64,000 nucleotides of DNA, from contig CAJXYS010000008.1 of NCBI GenBank assembly GCA_913063035.1, positions 29,718 through 93,717 on the forward strand, read 5' to 3'. Of the stretch, positions 29,630-38,180 are shown one piece after another. A program made the position numbers and the translations under genes. The notes under the pieces were generated by a model, which was given only the letters and a program-made list of their open reading frames with translations, was not told the origin of the DNA and made no database searches. This stretch comes from an uncultured Maritimibacter sp. Its GTDB lineage: Bacteria > Pseudomonadota > Alphaproteobacteria > Rhodobacterales > Rhodobacteraceae. Numbering within the stretch: the stretch's first letter is position 1; each line of letters starts with the position of its first letter.

Positions 29630-30262
29630 ATGCCCGGCAACATCATCACCATCGCCCAGCAAAAGGGCGGGTCCGGAAAGACGACGCTGGCGGTCAATCT
29701 CGGGCTCGCCTGGCACAAGGCGGGACGGAGCGTGGCCTTTCTCGACACCGACCCGCAGGGCAGCCTCGGGCGCTGGTTCATGACACGTCGCGCGACCCTT
29801 GGCGCGGAAGAGGGGATGGAGTTCTCCACGGCGTCGGCCTGGGGGGTATCCTATGAATGCGACAAGCTCGCGCGGGCCCATGACGTCGTGATCGTCGACA
29901 CGCCGCCCAAGGCCGACGCGGACCTGCGTCCCGCGCTCAGGGCGGCCGACCTGGTGCTCGTGCCGGTCGCCTCGAGCCAGGTGGATCTCTGGGCCACCGA
30001 GGGGGTGCTGGACCTTGCCCGGCGCGAAGGCCGCCCGGTCCGTGTGGTGCTGAACCGCACCCGCGCGGGCACGCGTCTCGCGGCGGAGGTGGCGGAGAAG
30101 GCCGCCGCGCTCGATGCCGATGTCGCCGTGGCGGTCCTGGCAAACCGGGTCGCCTATGCCGAGACGCTGGGGCAGGGTCTTGGCGTGCTGGAAGCCGGCC
30201 GAAAGGGACCGGCCGCGGTAGAGATCACGGCGCTTGCCGACGAGATCGCCGCGGCGCTCTGA
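29630..30262 (+). CDS. Orphan ParA-family ATPase
   Basis: 210-aa Walker-type ATPase, P-loop KGGSGKTT at residues 12-19 (deviant Lys12 present), Asp in FLDTDPQG and DTPP switch motif. Short, lacking an N-terminal HTH, so not a self-regulating plasmid ParA. No ParB or parS-like repeats are adjacent, and the neighbours are not plasmid genes. ParA-like orphans position proteins or chromosomes; cargo unknown. ATG at 29630 follows GGAGGTCCCGA. Confidence 0.88.
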   Translation: MPGNIITIAQQKGGSGKTTLAVNLGLAWHKAGRSVAFLDTDPQGSLGRWFMTRRATLGAEEGMEFSTASAWGVSYECDKLARAHDVVIVDTPPKADADLRPALRAADLVLVPVASSQVDLWATEGVLDLARREGRPVRVVLNRTRAGTRLAAEVAEKAAALDADVAVAVLANRVAYAETLGQGLGVLEAGRKGPAAVEITALADEIAAAL

Positions 30263-30306
30263 CCCGGCGGCGTTCTGTGCCCTTGCAAGCGGCGCCGCGC
30301 TGCGTT

Positions 30307-30331
30307 CTCCTCTCGGATGTAACGAGAGGAG
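30307..30331 (+). promoter_or_regulatory. Hairpin sequestering the rhodanese ribosome-binding site
   Basis: CTCCTCTCG (30307-30315) pairs perfectly with CGAGAGGAG (30323-30331) over a 7-nt loop. The right arm overlaps the Shine-Dalgarno AGGAGGAG (30328-30335) that precedes the ATG at 30340. Formation would hide much of the ribosome site, so it may be a translational control element or a thermosensor-like structure. Confidence 0.5.
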
Positions 30332-30339
30332 GAGATTAC

Positions 30340-30942
30340 ATGCGACTGATACTCGCGATGACGGCGATCCTTGGGCTCGGCGCCGGTGCGGCCGCGGCGC
30401 AGGACGATGTCGAGGTGAAGATCGCCAAGGACCGGCCCACCGTCACGGTCGACACCGGCGGCGGAGAGGTCACGATCCAGCGGATCCAGGATACCGACCA
30501 CGAGATCACCGGCGAATTCGCGCGGACATCGCGGCCCTGTCCACCGTTCTGCATCCAGCCGATGACGCCGGCCGAGGGCGTCACCACGATCGGCGAGCTG
30601 GAACTGCTCGACATGCTGGAAGACCCTGAGGCCATCGTGATCGACAGCCGCACCACCGACTGGTATGTCGACGGCACGATCCCCGGCGCGATCAACATTC
30701 CCTATACCCGCATCAACGACGAGCTGGCCCGGCTGGGCTGCGAAATCGATTTCGACGGCTGGATCTGCGACGAGGCCAGGCGGGTCGCGCTGTTCTGCAA
30801 CGGGCTCTGGTGTGGCCAGTCGCCCACCGCGATCCGCAACATGATCGAGGCGGGCTACCCGGCCGACCGGATCTTCTATTATCGCGGTGGAATGCAGTCC
30901 TGGCGCGTGCTGGGGCTGAGCGTGACGGTGCCGGGATCCTGA
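30340..30942 (+). CDS. Periplasmic rhodanese-domain protein
   Basis: 200-aa exported protein: signal peptide (LILAMTAILGLGAGAAAA), then a Cys-Pro-Pro-Phe-Cys motif at 67-71, then one rhodanese domain with IDSRTTDWYVDGTIPGAINIPY and the active-site loop beginning at Cys153 (LFCNGLWCGQS). A second loop Cys158 is unusual and could form an intraloop disulfide or bind metal. Sulfur transfer or thiol-redox role in the periplasm is inferred. Ribosome site is partly within a hairpin. Confidence 0.85.
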   Translation: MRLILAMTAILGLGAGAAAAQDDVEVKIAKDRPTVTVDTGGGEVTIQRIQDTDHEITGEFARTSRPCPPFCIQPMTPAEGVTTIGELELLDMLEDPEAIVIDSRTTDWYVDGTIPGAINIPYTRINDELARLGCEIDFDGWICDEARRVALFCNGLWCGQSPTAIRNMIEAGYPADRIFYYRGGMQSWRVLGLSVTVPGS

Positions 30943-30959
30943 GACCGGCAAAGCGACGC

Positions 30960-30973
30960 ATGATATAGGTCAA
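30960..30973 (+). promoter_or_regulatory. FNR/FnrL-type operator
   Basis: ATGAT-ATAG-GTCAA matches the TTGAT-N4-ATCAA consensus at 8 of 10 positions. It lies 55 bp before the next Usp start, at promoter distance, suggesting oxygen-responsive control by an FnrL-type regulator. Confidence 0.5.
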
Positions 30974-31028
30974 GGCAAAGGGCGGGCCGGACGGGCAGGG
31001 TGACCCGGACAGCAAGGAGGTCCGCCCC

Positions 31029-31436
31029 ATGTACAGCAACATCCTCGTTCCCATCGCCTTCGATCACGAGCGTGACACGAACGCGGCCCTCGCGGTCGCG
31101 CGCCAGCTGCGCGCGTCGGGCGGGCATATCACCGCGCTCAACGTCGAGGAGGAAGTGCCGCAATTCGTGGCGCGCTACATCCCCGAGGACAGCCGCGCCG
31201 ACAGCCGCGAGGCGATCACCGAGGCGCTGCGCGCGCGCATCGGCCATGCCGAGGATGTCGAGGTCGCGGTCGTCACCGGCCATGGCGGCGAGGCCATCGT
31301 CGACTACGCCCGTGACCACGGCATTGACTGCATCGTCATCGCCTCGCACCGCCCGGGCGTGCAGGATTACTTCATCGGCTCGACCGCGGCCCGGGTGGTC
31401 CGTCATGCGCCCTGCGCGGTACATGTGGTACGCTGA
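31029..31436 (+). CDS. Universal stress protein, short
   Basis: 135-aa Usp. N-terminal ILVPIAFDH, C-terminal VIASHRPGVQDYFIGSTAARVVRHAPCAV: the G-2x-G-9x-G ATP loop is only partly kept, so ATP binding is uncertain. An FNR-like box 55 bp upstream suggests induction at low oxygen, as is common for Usp genes of Rhodobacteraceae. Followed 24 bp later by the ABM gene. Confidence 0.9.
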   Translation: MYSNILVPIAFDHERDTNAALAVARQLRASGGHITALNVEEEVPQFVARYIPEDSRADSREAITEALRARIGHAEDVEVAVVTGHGGEAIVDYARDHGIDCIVIASHRPGVQDYFIGSTAARVVRHAPCAVHVVR

Positions 31437-31460
31437 GGCGGCAGGCCGAAAGGAGTCGCC

Positions 31461-31874
31461 ATGCCAAGCATATCGACCGGTTTCGACGGGCAGACCGTCA
31501 TCACCACGTTCGAGATGACGCCCGGCACCTGCCAGGACCTGCTGGAGGAACTGACCCGCGCCTATGACGAACTGATCAGCCACCAGCCCGGCTTCCTCGG
31601 CGCCGGGCTGCACGTGAACGACGCGCAGACCCGGATCGTGAACTATTTGCAATGGCGCCGGCGCGAGGATTTCCAGGCGATGCTGCGCACCCCCGAGATG
31701 CGCGAGCGGAACCGCAAGATCGCCGCGCTGTGTTCGCGGTTCGAGCCGGTGATGGTGGAGGTCGCGGCGGTGTTTTTGAGGGCGACATGCCGACGGTATT
31801 CCGGTATCTTGGTTTCCGCTTCTTCTTCTATTCGAACGAGGGAGACCCGCGCGAGCCGCCCCATGTGCATGTGA
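31461..31874 (+). CDS. Antibiotic-biosynthesis-monooxygenase (ABM) domain protein with altered C terminus
   Basis: The first ~105 residues are an ABM/dimeric ferredoxin-like fold (VITTFEMTPGTCQDLL ... ISHQPGFLGAGLHV ... VNYLQWRRREDFQAML). Near residue 105 the frame reads VAAVFLRATCRRYSG and continues 30 residues into the overlapping DUF4160 gene. A diverged copy of the same 3' end at 32264-32328 instead stops after VAAVF, so the long tail looks like the product of a one-base change in a T-run or of an insertion event. The core fold should still be made. Ribosome site AAAGGAGTC. Confidence 0.7.
   Translation: MPSISTGFDGQTVITTFEMTPGTCQDLLEELTRAYDELISHQPGFLGAGLHVNDAQTRIVNYLQWRRREDFQAMLRTPEMRERNRKIAALCSRFEPVMVEVAAVFLRATCRRYSGILVSASSSIRTRETRASRPMCM
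31721..31786. repeat. Direct repeat copy 1 (ABM gene 3' end)
   Basis: About 65 bp, roughly 85% identical to 32264-32328 (both include TTCGAGCCG and GAGGG blocks, and a T-run differing by one base). The copies bracket the DUF4160-DUF2442 pair. Confidence 0.7.
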
Positions 31875-32029
31875 TGGGAGAGGGCGGCGAAGCGAAGTTC
31901 TGGCTGCGGCCGGAGGTTTCCGTCGCGACAAGCGCGGGGCTCGACGCGCGCCACCTGCGGCGGCTTCTTCGGGTCGCGGAGGCGCGGCGGGACGAGATCG
32001 AGAGGGCATGGCATGAGCATTTCCGCTGA
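31787..32029 (+). CDS. DUF4160 protein
   Basis: 80-aa protein with the DUF4160 core: VFRYLGFRFFFYSNEGDPREPPHVHV (the PHVHV stretch is diagnostic), then a charged helical C terminus. DUF4160 and DUF2442 genes regularly occur as a pair and are considered a toxin-antitoxin-like module; the role here is inferred. Start ATG at 31787 overlaps the ABM frame; it ends 17 bp into the next gene, so the pair is translationally coupled. Confidence 0.82.
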   Translation: MPTVFRYLGFRFFFYSNEGDPREPPHVHVMGEGGEAKFWLRPEVSVATSAGLDARHLRRLLRVAEARRDEIERAWHEHFR

Positions 32030-32258
32030 GACGGTGCGCTTCGACGACGACGCGATGTGGGTCACGCTCAGCGACGGCCGCGTGATCGGCGTGCCGCTGG
32101 CATGGTTCCCGCGCCTGTTGCGCGCCAGCGAGGAGGAGCGCGCGGCCGTCACGATTTCCCCCTTCGGCCTGCACTGGGAAGCGCTGGACGAGGATATCTC
32201 GGTCGCCGGGCTGCTGGCGGGCCGGGGCGACATGGGCGGGGTGGGGCAGGTGGCGTAG
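32013..32258 (+). CDS. DUF2442 protein
   Basis: 81-aa partner of DUF4160: ETVRFDDDAMWVTLSDGRVIGVPLAWFPRLLRAS and SPFGLHWEALDEDISVAGLL match the DUF2442 (NE0471 N-terminal-like) fold. Start overlaps the DUF4160 stop by 17 bp. Possibly the antitoxin or an RNA/DNA-binding partner. A diverged copy of the ABM 3' end lies just after its stop codon. Confidence 0.85.
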   Translation: MSISAETVRFDDDAMWVTLSDGRVIGVPLAWFPRLLRASEEERAAVTISPFGLHWEALDEDISVAGLLAGRGDMGGVGQVA

Positions 32259-32263
32259 CGCTA

Positions 32264-32328
32264 TGGTCGCCGTGCTCTGGTCACGGTTCGAGCCGATGAT
32301 GGTGAAGGTGGCGGCGGTTTTTTGAGGG
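32264..32328. repeat. Direct repeat copy 2 (ABM 3'-end remnant)
   Basis: Reads in frame as VAVLWSRFEPMMVKVAAVF then TGA, clearly homologous to the ABM C terminus at 31721-31786. Not attached to any start, so a remnant or restored 3' end rather than a gene. Confidence 0.7.
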
Positions 32329-32368
32329 AAACTTAAGTTCTTAAGCTGCGAGGGATTCTAAAGCAGTT

Positions 32369-33319
32369 TCAAGAGCTATTGTACGTCCTCAAGAATCTTC
32401 CGTGACATGAAGAAAACTTCATGCCGCTATTGCAAGGGCAATTCGCGCACGGATTGATTGCGGCCCACGCAAAATCAAGATGCAGGGGGAAGTAGTTGGC
32501 GTCGGTTCGAGTCCACATAAAACTCACGCCATTTGGGTCGCCTTCTTCAACAACTAGAGTTCCATTTTTTTCAAAGCTAATCAAATTTGGGTGCTCGTAG
32601 ACGCCAATTCTCTCCATAGGGACGTTGCGAATCGAGCTTCCATCGCCATTGGTGAGTTCGTAGCTGCCATCAAAAACCTTAAGGGCTGCCTTTGCGAACT
32701 TGATTTCAGCCCTTGTTATCTCGAACAGTCTTGGCGGCGTTGTTGTGATCTGAAGAACAATCCTTCGATGTCGTTCGCGTATAGTGACTGTCCGGCCCAC
32801 CACGTCGACATCCCAATTCTGAACTCCAGCCTTCCACTCATTGTCCTCAATGATCATGGCTTCCGCCCCGTTGGAGGAAGGAAACCTTGCACAAAGCCGA
32901 AATGGGGCACCAGTTTCTTCTGGTGGCTTAACTTGGAGAAGAGACTGCCCACCGGCGCTGATAATGCTGCGGCTATTTCTTGCCACAATCGCACCCAGCT
33001 TGACGATCGGGGGTACACGGCACAAATCAAACATGCCAAAGGAATACCCACGCTTCTTGGTTTCGGGGTTCTTCTTGGCGCGCAACACGCTGGATTTCGA
33101 GAGAAAGCCGCGGGTTACCCTGTCGTGACAGGCCGCGCACAAGAGTGTCATTCTTGTCGGATCATGCTCTCTTGATTCCGAGAATACTGGATCGATGTGT
33201 TCATACTGAAAGATTGCGTTTCCACAAACGACGCAGCCGAAGCCCGCCTCCCGGCGAATTTGCCGTTTTATGTTTTCGGGGATGTTTCGACTCAGGCCAA
33301 ACTTGTTTGTACTCGCCAT
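32369..33319 (-). CDS. HNH endonuclease with C-terminal SEC-C zinc motif
   Basis: 316-aa protein. Residues 29-65 carry an HNH fold: Cys29-x2-Cys32, Glu40-His41, Cys61-x2-Cys64-His65. Residues 294-306 read Cys-Pro-Cys-Asn-Ser-Gly ... Cys-His, a SEC-C zinc motif as in the SecA tail. The middle (about 90-285) matches nothing I know. Clearly lower GC and different codon usage from neighbours, so likely acquired. ATG at 33319 follows GGAGAG; it sits 33 bp downstream of uvrB on the same strand. DNA cleavage is likely; a defence role is a guess from the combination and context. Confidence 0.8.
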   Translation of the reverse strand: MASTNKFGLSRNIPENIKRQIRREAGFGCVVCGNAIFQYEHIDPVFSESREHDPTRMTLLCAACHDRVTRGFLSKSSVLRAKKNPETKKRGYSFGMFDLCRVPPIVKLGAIVARNSRSIISAGGQSLLQVKPPEETGAPFRLCARFPSSNGAEAMIIEDNEWKAGVQNWDVDVVGRTVTIRERHRRIVLQITTTPPRLFEITRAEIKFAKAALKVFDGSYELTNGDGSSIRNVPMERIGVYEHPNLISFEKNGTLVVEEGDPNGVSFMWTRTDANYFPLHLDFAWAAINPCANCPCNSGMKFSSCHGRFLRTYNSS

Positions 33320-33352
33320 TTCTCTCCACTCGTACACAATTGCGGCCGGTTA

Positions 33353-35527
33353 TTACCGCCCCCGCTTCCCCCGCTGCGGCCGTGATCCCGCGCGCCCGGC
33401 GGTCGATCGGCCCTTGACCTTCTGCGCCGCCTCCACCGCCTCCTCGATCACCGACTGCCGCGCCAGCGGGTCGTCGTGGACGGCCAGGTCGACCGCCTCC
33501 AGCCGCTTCACCTCGTCGCGGAGCCGTGCGGCCTCCTCGAATTCGAGGTTCTCGGCGGCTTTCATCATCCGGTCCTTCAGCCCGTCGAGATGGGCCTGCA
33601 GGTTCTGCCCGACCATCGGCTTCTCGATCTCGGCGGTGACGCGGGCCATGTCCGTGTCGCCCTTGTAGAGCCCGGCCAGCACGTCCTCGACGTTCTTGCG
33701 GATCGTCTCGGGGGTGATGCCGTGTTCCTCGTTATAGGCGATCTGCTTGGTACGGCGGCGGTCGGTCTCGCCGATGGCGCGTTCCATGCTGCCCGTGACG
33801 CGGTCGGCATACATGATCACCCGGCCGTCCGCGTTCCGCGCCGCCCGCCCGATGGTCTGGATCAGCGAGGTTTCCGAGCGCAGGAAACCCTCCTTGTCGG
33901 CATCGAGGATCGCCACCAGCCCGCATTCGGGGATGTCGAGCCCTTCGCGCAGCAGGTTGATCCCCACCAGCACGTCGAAGGCGCCGAGGCGCAGGTCCCG
34001 CAGGATCTCGATCCGCTCGATCGTGTCGATGTCGGAATGCATGTAGCGCACGCGGATTCCCTGTTCGTGCAGGTACTCCGTCAGATCCTCGGCCATGCGC
34101 TTGGTCAGCGTGGTGCAGAGCGTGCGGTACCCCGCCTGACTGACGCGCCGCACCTCGTCCAGCAGGTCGTCGACCTGGGTGCCGACCGGGCGCACCTCCA
34201 CCGGCGGGTCGAGCAGGCCGGTGGGCCGGATCACCTGCTCGGCGAAGACGCCGCCGGTCTGATCCAGCTCCCACGGGCCGGGCGTGGCCGAGACGAACAC
34301 GGATTGCGGGCGCATCGCGTCCCACTCCTCGAACTTGAGGGGGCGGTTGTCCATGCAGGAGGGCAGGCGGAAGCCGTGCTCGGCCAGGGTGAACTTGCGG
34401 CGGTAGTCGCCCCGGTACATGCCGCCGATCTGGGGCACGGTGACATGGCTCTCGTCGGCGAAGACGATGGCGTTGTCGGGGATGTATTCGAACAGCGTTG
34501 GCGGCGGCTCGCCCGGCGCGCGCCCGGTCAGGTAGCGCGAGTAGTTCTCGATCCCGTTGCAGGCGCCGGTTGCCTCCATCATCTCGATGTCGAAATTGGT
34601 GCGCTGTTCCAGCCGCTGGGCTTCCAGCAGCTTGCCCTCGGCGACCAGCTGATCCAGCCGCTGGCGCAGTTCTTTCTTGATGTTGGTGATCGCCTGCCTG
34701 AGCGTCGGCTTCGGCGTGACGTAATGCGAATTCGCGTAGACGCGGATACGGTCGAAGGTGCCGGTCTTCTCGCCGGTGAGCGGGTCGAACTCGGTGATGG
34801 TCTCGAGTTCCTCGCCGAAGAACGACAGCCGCCAGGCCCGGTCCTCGAGGTGGGCGGGGAAAATCTCGAGCACGTCGCCGCGCACGCGGAAGGTGCCGCG
34901 CTGGAACGCCTGGTCGTTGCGCTTGTATTGCTGGGCCACCAGGTCGGCCATGATCTTGCGCTGGTCGTAGTCGTTGCCCGCGACCAGGTCGAGGGTCATG
35001 GCGCCGTAGGTCTCGACCGACCCGATACCGTAGATGCAGCTGACCGACGCCACGATGATCACGTCGTCGCGTTCCAGCAGCGCCCGGGTGGCCGAGTGGC
35101 GCATCCGGTCGATCTGCTCGTTGATCTGGGCTTCCTTCTCGATATAGGTGTCCGAGCGGGGCACGTAGGCCTCGGGCTGGTAGTAGTCGTAGTAGCTGAC
35201 GAAATACTCCACCGCGTTGTCGGGAAAGAACCCCTTGAACTCGCCGTAGAGCTGCGCGGCCAGCGTCTTGTTGGGCGCCAGGATGATGGCCGGGCGCTGG
35301 GTTTCCTCGATCACCTTGCCCATGGTGAAGGTCTTGCCGGTGCCCGTCGCGCCCAGCAGCACCTGGTCGCGTTCGCCTTCGGCGACGCCGCCGGCAAGTT
35401 CGGCGATGGCGGTCGGCTGGTCGCCGGCCGGCTGGAACTCGGTCTGCATCACGAAGCGCTTGCCGCCTTCGAGCTTCTCGCGTTCGGCGACATCCGGGGC
35501 GGGAGCGTGGAGAATCGGGTCTGACAT
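33353..35527 (-). CDS. uvrB: UvrABC system protein B (excision nuclease subunit)
   Basis: 724-aa helicase-like subunit of nucleotide excision repair. Walker A GATGTGKT at 59-66, the beta-hairpin region ([16 protein letters not shown]), DE-box [10 protein letters not shown], motif VI region ([11 protein letters not shown]) and a C-terminal UVR motif for UvrC contact, then a basic Gly/Arg tail. ATG at 35527 gives the normal N terminus. A GGAAC-T-GTTCC palindrome lies at 35544-35554 but is not the alphaproteobacterial SOS box. Confidence 0.97.
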   Translation of the reverse strand: MSDPILHAPAPDVAEREKLEGGKRFVMQTEFQPAGDQPTAIAELAGGVAEGERDQVLLGATGTGKTFTMGKVIEETQRPAIILAPNKTLAAQLYGEFKGFFPDNAVEYFVSYYDYYQPEAYVPRSDTYIEKEAQINEQIDRMRHSATRALLERDDVIIVASVSCIYGIGSVETYGAMTLDLVAGNDYDQRKIMADLVAQQYKRNDQAFQRGTFRVRGDVLEIFPAHLEDRAWRLSFFGEELETITEFDPLTGEKTGTFDRIRVYANSHYVTPKPTLRQAITNIKKELRQRLDQLVAEGKLLEAQRLEQRTNFDIEMMEATGACNGIENYSRYLTGRAPGEPPPTLFEYIPDNAIVFADESHVTVPQIGGMYRGDYRRKFTLAEHGFRLPSCMDNRPLKFEEWDAMRPQSVFVSATPGPWELDQTGGVFAEQVIRPTGLLDPPVEVRPVGTQVDDLLDEVRRVSQAGYRTLCTTLTKRMAEDLTEYLHEQGIRVRYMHSDIDTIERIEILRDLRLGAFDVLVGINLLREGLDIPECGLVAILDADKEGFLRSETSLIQTIGRAARNADGRVIMYADRVTGSMERAIGETDRRRTKQIAYNEEHGITPETIRKNVEDVLAGLYKGDTDMARVTAEIEKPMVGQNLQAHLDGLKDRMMKAAENLEFEEAARLRDEVKRLEAVDLAVHDDPLARQSVIEEAVEAAQKVKGRSTAGRAGSRPQRGKRGR

Positions 35528-35626
35528 GGATCGCTTTCTCGTCGGAACTGTTCCTAGGATGGGCCCAAACGGCGCGGGTTCAAGGCGGGCGTTGACGCCG
35601 ATGGGGCGTCGGCGCACCTTCGGGGC

Positions 35627-36397
35627 ATGATCCGGGCGGTTTGTCTCGATATAGCGGGTGTGCTCTACCAAGGCGATGCGGCGGTTCCCGGCGCGGCGGA
35701 CGCCGTGGCACGGCTGCGGGCGGCCGGCCTGCCGGTGCGGTTCCTGACGAACTCGTCCCGCAGCCCGAAACGGGCCGTTCTGGAAAAGCTTGCCCGTTTC
35801 GGGATCGCGGCCGCCCCGGACGAGCTGTTCACCCCCGTCGCCGCCGCCCGCGCCTGGCTGGACGCGACAGGTCACCGGGCCCATTTGCTGGTGCACCCGG
35901 CGCTCGAGGAGGATTTCGCGGGGGACGGCTGGCAGGGTCCGCCGGCGGTCGTTCTCGGCGATGCGGGGGCAGGTTTCACCTATGACCGGCTGAACGCCGC
36001 ATTCCGGCTGCTGGCCGAAGGCGCGCCGTTTCTCGCGCTGGCGGCGAACCGGGTGTTCCGCGACGCCGATGGCCTGCTCAGCCTGGATGCCGGGGCCTTC
36101 GTCCGGGCGCTGGAATATGCCAGCGGGACCGAGGCGCAGGTGCTGGGCAAACCCGCGCCGGCGTTTTTCGCGGCGGCGGTCGCCAGCACCGGCTGCCCGC
36201 CGGGAACCGTCGCCATGATCGGCGACGACGCCGAGAACGACGTGGCCGGGGCGCTCCGCGCGGGGCTCGGGCAGGGGATACTCGTGCGGACAGGCAAGTA
36301 CCGCACCGGCGACGAGACGGCGGTGGACCCGCCGCCCTCACACCTGGCCGACGACCTGGGCGCCGCGGTGGCGCGTATTTTGAACGACGCCGGCTGA
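35627..36397 (+). CDS. HAD-IIA family hydrolase (LHPP/NagD-like)
   Basis: 256-aa phosphatase. Nucleophile Asp8 in [10 protein letters not shown]; the usual second Asp (DxD) is Ala10, as in LHPP-type enzymes (D-I-S-G). TNSSRSPK is motif 2; GKPAPAFF and [13 protein letters not shown] are motifs 3 and 4. The IIA cap is visible between. Likely substrate a small phospho compound; identity unknown. Precedes the ureohydrolase on the same strand with a 32-bp gap. Confidence 0.85.
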   Translation: MIRAVCLDIAGVLYQGDAAVPGAADAVARLRAAGLPVRFLTNSSRSPKRAVLEKLARFGIAAAPDELFTPVAAARAWLDATGHRAHLLVHPALEEDFAGDGWQGPPAVVLGDAGAGFTYDRLNAAFRLLAEGAPFLALAANRVFRDADGLLSLDAGAFVRALEYASGTEAQVLGKPAPAFFAAAVASTGCPPGTVAMIGDDAENDVAGALRAGLGQGILVRTGKYRTGDETAVDPPPSHLADDLGAAVARILNDAG

Positions 36398-36429
36398 CCG
36401 CCACCGGGTCCGGCGCGAGGAGAGAGCAG

Positions 36430-37392
36430 ATGAGCGATACCTTCTTCCAACCCGTTTCGGGATTCGAGTTGCCGCGCTTTGCCGGTGTGCCCAGCTTCAT
36501 GCGCCTGCCGCATGTGCCGCCCGATCATCCGCGCTTTCCCGAGGTGGAGATCGGGCTGGTCGGCGTGCCCTGGGACAGCGGCACCACGAACCGCCCCGGG
36601 CCCCGCCACGGCCCGCGGCAGCTGCGCGATCTCTCGACGATGATCCGGGCCGAGAACGGCGCGACCGGTATCCGCCCCTTCGAGTCGGCGCGCTGCGCGG
36701 ATCTGGGCGATGTGGGGCCGAACCCCGCCGACCTGCAGGACAGCATGGACCGGATCGCCGCCTTTTACGGCCAACTGCGCGCGGCGGGCATCCGGCCGCT
36801 TACCGCCGGGGGCGATCATCTCTGCTCCTTGCCGATCCTGCGTGCGCTCGCCGCCGACGCACCGCTTGGCATGGTGCATTTCGACAGCCACACGGACCTG
36901 TTTCACAGCTATTTCGGCGGCACGATGTATACCCACGGCACGCCGTTCCGCCGCGCGGTGGAAGAAGGGCTTCTCGACCCGAAGCGTGTCGTTCAGATCG
37001 GCATCCGCGGGACGGCCTACGACCGCGAAGACCGGGATTTCGCGGACAGCGTCGGTATCCGGGTCATTCCGATCGAGGAATTCCACGCCCGTGGCGTGGC
37101 CGACGTGATGCAGGAGGCCCGCGCCATTGCCGGCACGGGGCGGACATACGTGTCCTACGACATCGATTTCGTCGATCCGGCCTTCGCGCCCGGCACCGGC
37201 ACACCCGAGGTGGGCGGTCCGAATTCCTTCGAGGCGCTCGAGGTGGTCCGCGCGCTGGCGGGCCTCGATATCGTGGGCGCCGACATGGTGGAGGTCTCGC
37301 CACCCTTCGACCCGAGCGGGAACACGGCCTTTCTCGGCGTGTCGATCATGTTCGAGCTGCTGTGCGTGATGGCGTCCGCCGGGGCGCCCTGA
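36430..37392 (+). CDS. Agmatinase/ureohydrolase family protein
   Basis: 320-aa arginase-fold Mn enzyme: ligand positions His130 (GGDHLCS), Asp152-His154-Asp156 (DSHTD) and Asp244-Asp246 (YDIDFVDP). HGTPFRRAVEEGLLDPKR is the agmatinase/guanidinobutyrase-type substrate region. Hydrolyses a guanidino compound to urea and an amine. The DSHTD in place of DAHTD is a mild variant. Agmatine, guanidinobutyrate or guanidine itself as substrate cannot be told apart here. Confidence 0.9.
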   Translation: MSDTFFQPVSGFELPRFAGVPSFMRLPHVPPDHPRFPEVEIGLVGVPWDSGTTNRPGPRHGPRQLRDLSTMIRAENGATGIRPFESARCADLGDVGPNPADLQDSMDRIAAFYGQLRAAGIRPLTAGGDHLCSLPILRALAADAPLGMVHFDSHTDLFHSYFGGTMYTHGTPFRRAVEEGLLDPKRVVQIGIRGTAYDREDRDFADSVGIRVIPIEEFHARGVADVMQEARAIAGTGRTYVSYDIDFVDPAFAPGTGTPEVGGPNSFEALEVVRALAGLDIVGADMVEVSPPFDPSGNTAFLGVSIMFELLCVMASAGAP

Positions 37393-37472
37393 CGGCGGCC
37401 GATCCGGCGCTCAGGCGTGTGGCGGCGCGTGCTATGAATGGTCCGGAGACGAAACCGGACTAGGTATTGCGT

Positions 37473-38174
37473 ATGCGCGCGCTCTTTCTGATCCTCGCTC
37501 TCCTCGCGTCCCCCGCCGCCGCGGAAGACGTGGAACTCGAACTCGTGCTGCTGGCCGACGCCTCGGGATCGATCACCGCGCAGGAGATTCAGTTCCAGCG
37601 TGAAGGCTATGCCGAGGCCATGACCGATCCCGGCGTGCTGTCCGCCATTTCCAATACCGCCTATGGCGTGATCGCCGTGACCTACGTGGAATGGGCGGCC
37701 AACACCGCGGTGGTCGTCGACTGGACCCGGATCGACGGCCCCGAGAGCGCGGCCGCCTTCGCCGCGTCCCTGGTGACCCCGCCCCGGCAGGCCTATGGAC
37801 GCAACGCGATCGGATCGGCGCTGCTGGACGGCAAGCGCATGATCGAGGAAAACGGGTTCGAGGGCTGGCGCAAGGTGATCGATTTCTCCGGCGACAGCCC
37901 CAACAGCTATTCGGGTCCGTCCATCGAAGCGGCGCGCACGGAGGTCGTGGCGGCCGGGATCACCATCAACGGCCTGCCGATCCTCTGCCGGTTCTGCGAC
38001 ACGCCCGCCCGCTACCCCGACCTCGGCGCGATCTACGAGCAACGCATCATCGGCGGTCCGGGTGCCTTCGTGGTGACCGCCGCGAACGAGGCGGACCTCG
38101 CCGACGCGATCAAGCGCAAGCTGATCCTCGAAATCTCGGGCGAGATGCCGGCCGCACAGGTTGCCCGGCGCTGA
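37473..38174 (+). CDS. Exported DUF1194 protein (VWA-like)
   Basis: 233 aa, signal peptide (RALFLILALLASPAAA), then a von Willebrand A-type domain with MIDAS motif Asp29-x-Ser31-x-Ser33. Conserved ISNTAYGVIAVTYVEW and DFSGDSPNSYSG are DUF1194 features. Function not known. ATG at 37473 preferred to the in-frame TTG at 37467. First of three exported scaffold-type proteins in a row. Confidence 0.88.
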   Translation: MRALFLILALLASPAAAEDVELELVLLADASGSITAQEIQFQREGYAEAMTDPGVLSAISNTAYGVIAVTYVEWAANTAVVVDWTRIDGPESAAAFAASLVTPPRQAYGRNAIGSALLDGKRMIEENGFEGWRKVIDFSGDSPNSYSGPSIEAARTEVVAAGITINGLPILCRFCDTPARYPDLGAIYEQRIIGGPGAFVVTAANEADLADAIKRKLILEISGEMPAAQVARR

Positions 38175-38180
38175 CCCGGG

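Noticed and set aside
26513..29881. 1,122-codon open frame on the minus strand opposite the beta-helix gene
   Set aside because: It is antisense to a gene with clear fold motifs and has no recognisable domain; long stop-free shadows are common at this GC.
35544..35554. GGAACTGTTCC palindrome upstream of uvrB as a LexA box
   Set aside because: The alphaproteobacterial SOS box is a GTTC-N7-GTTC direct repeat, which is absent; this could be coincidental.
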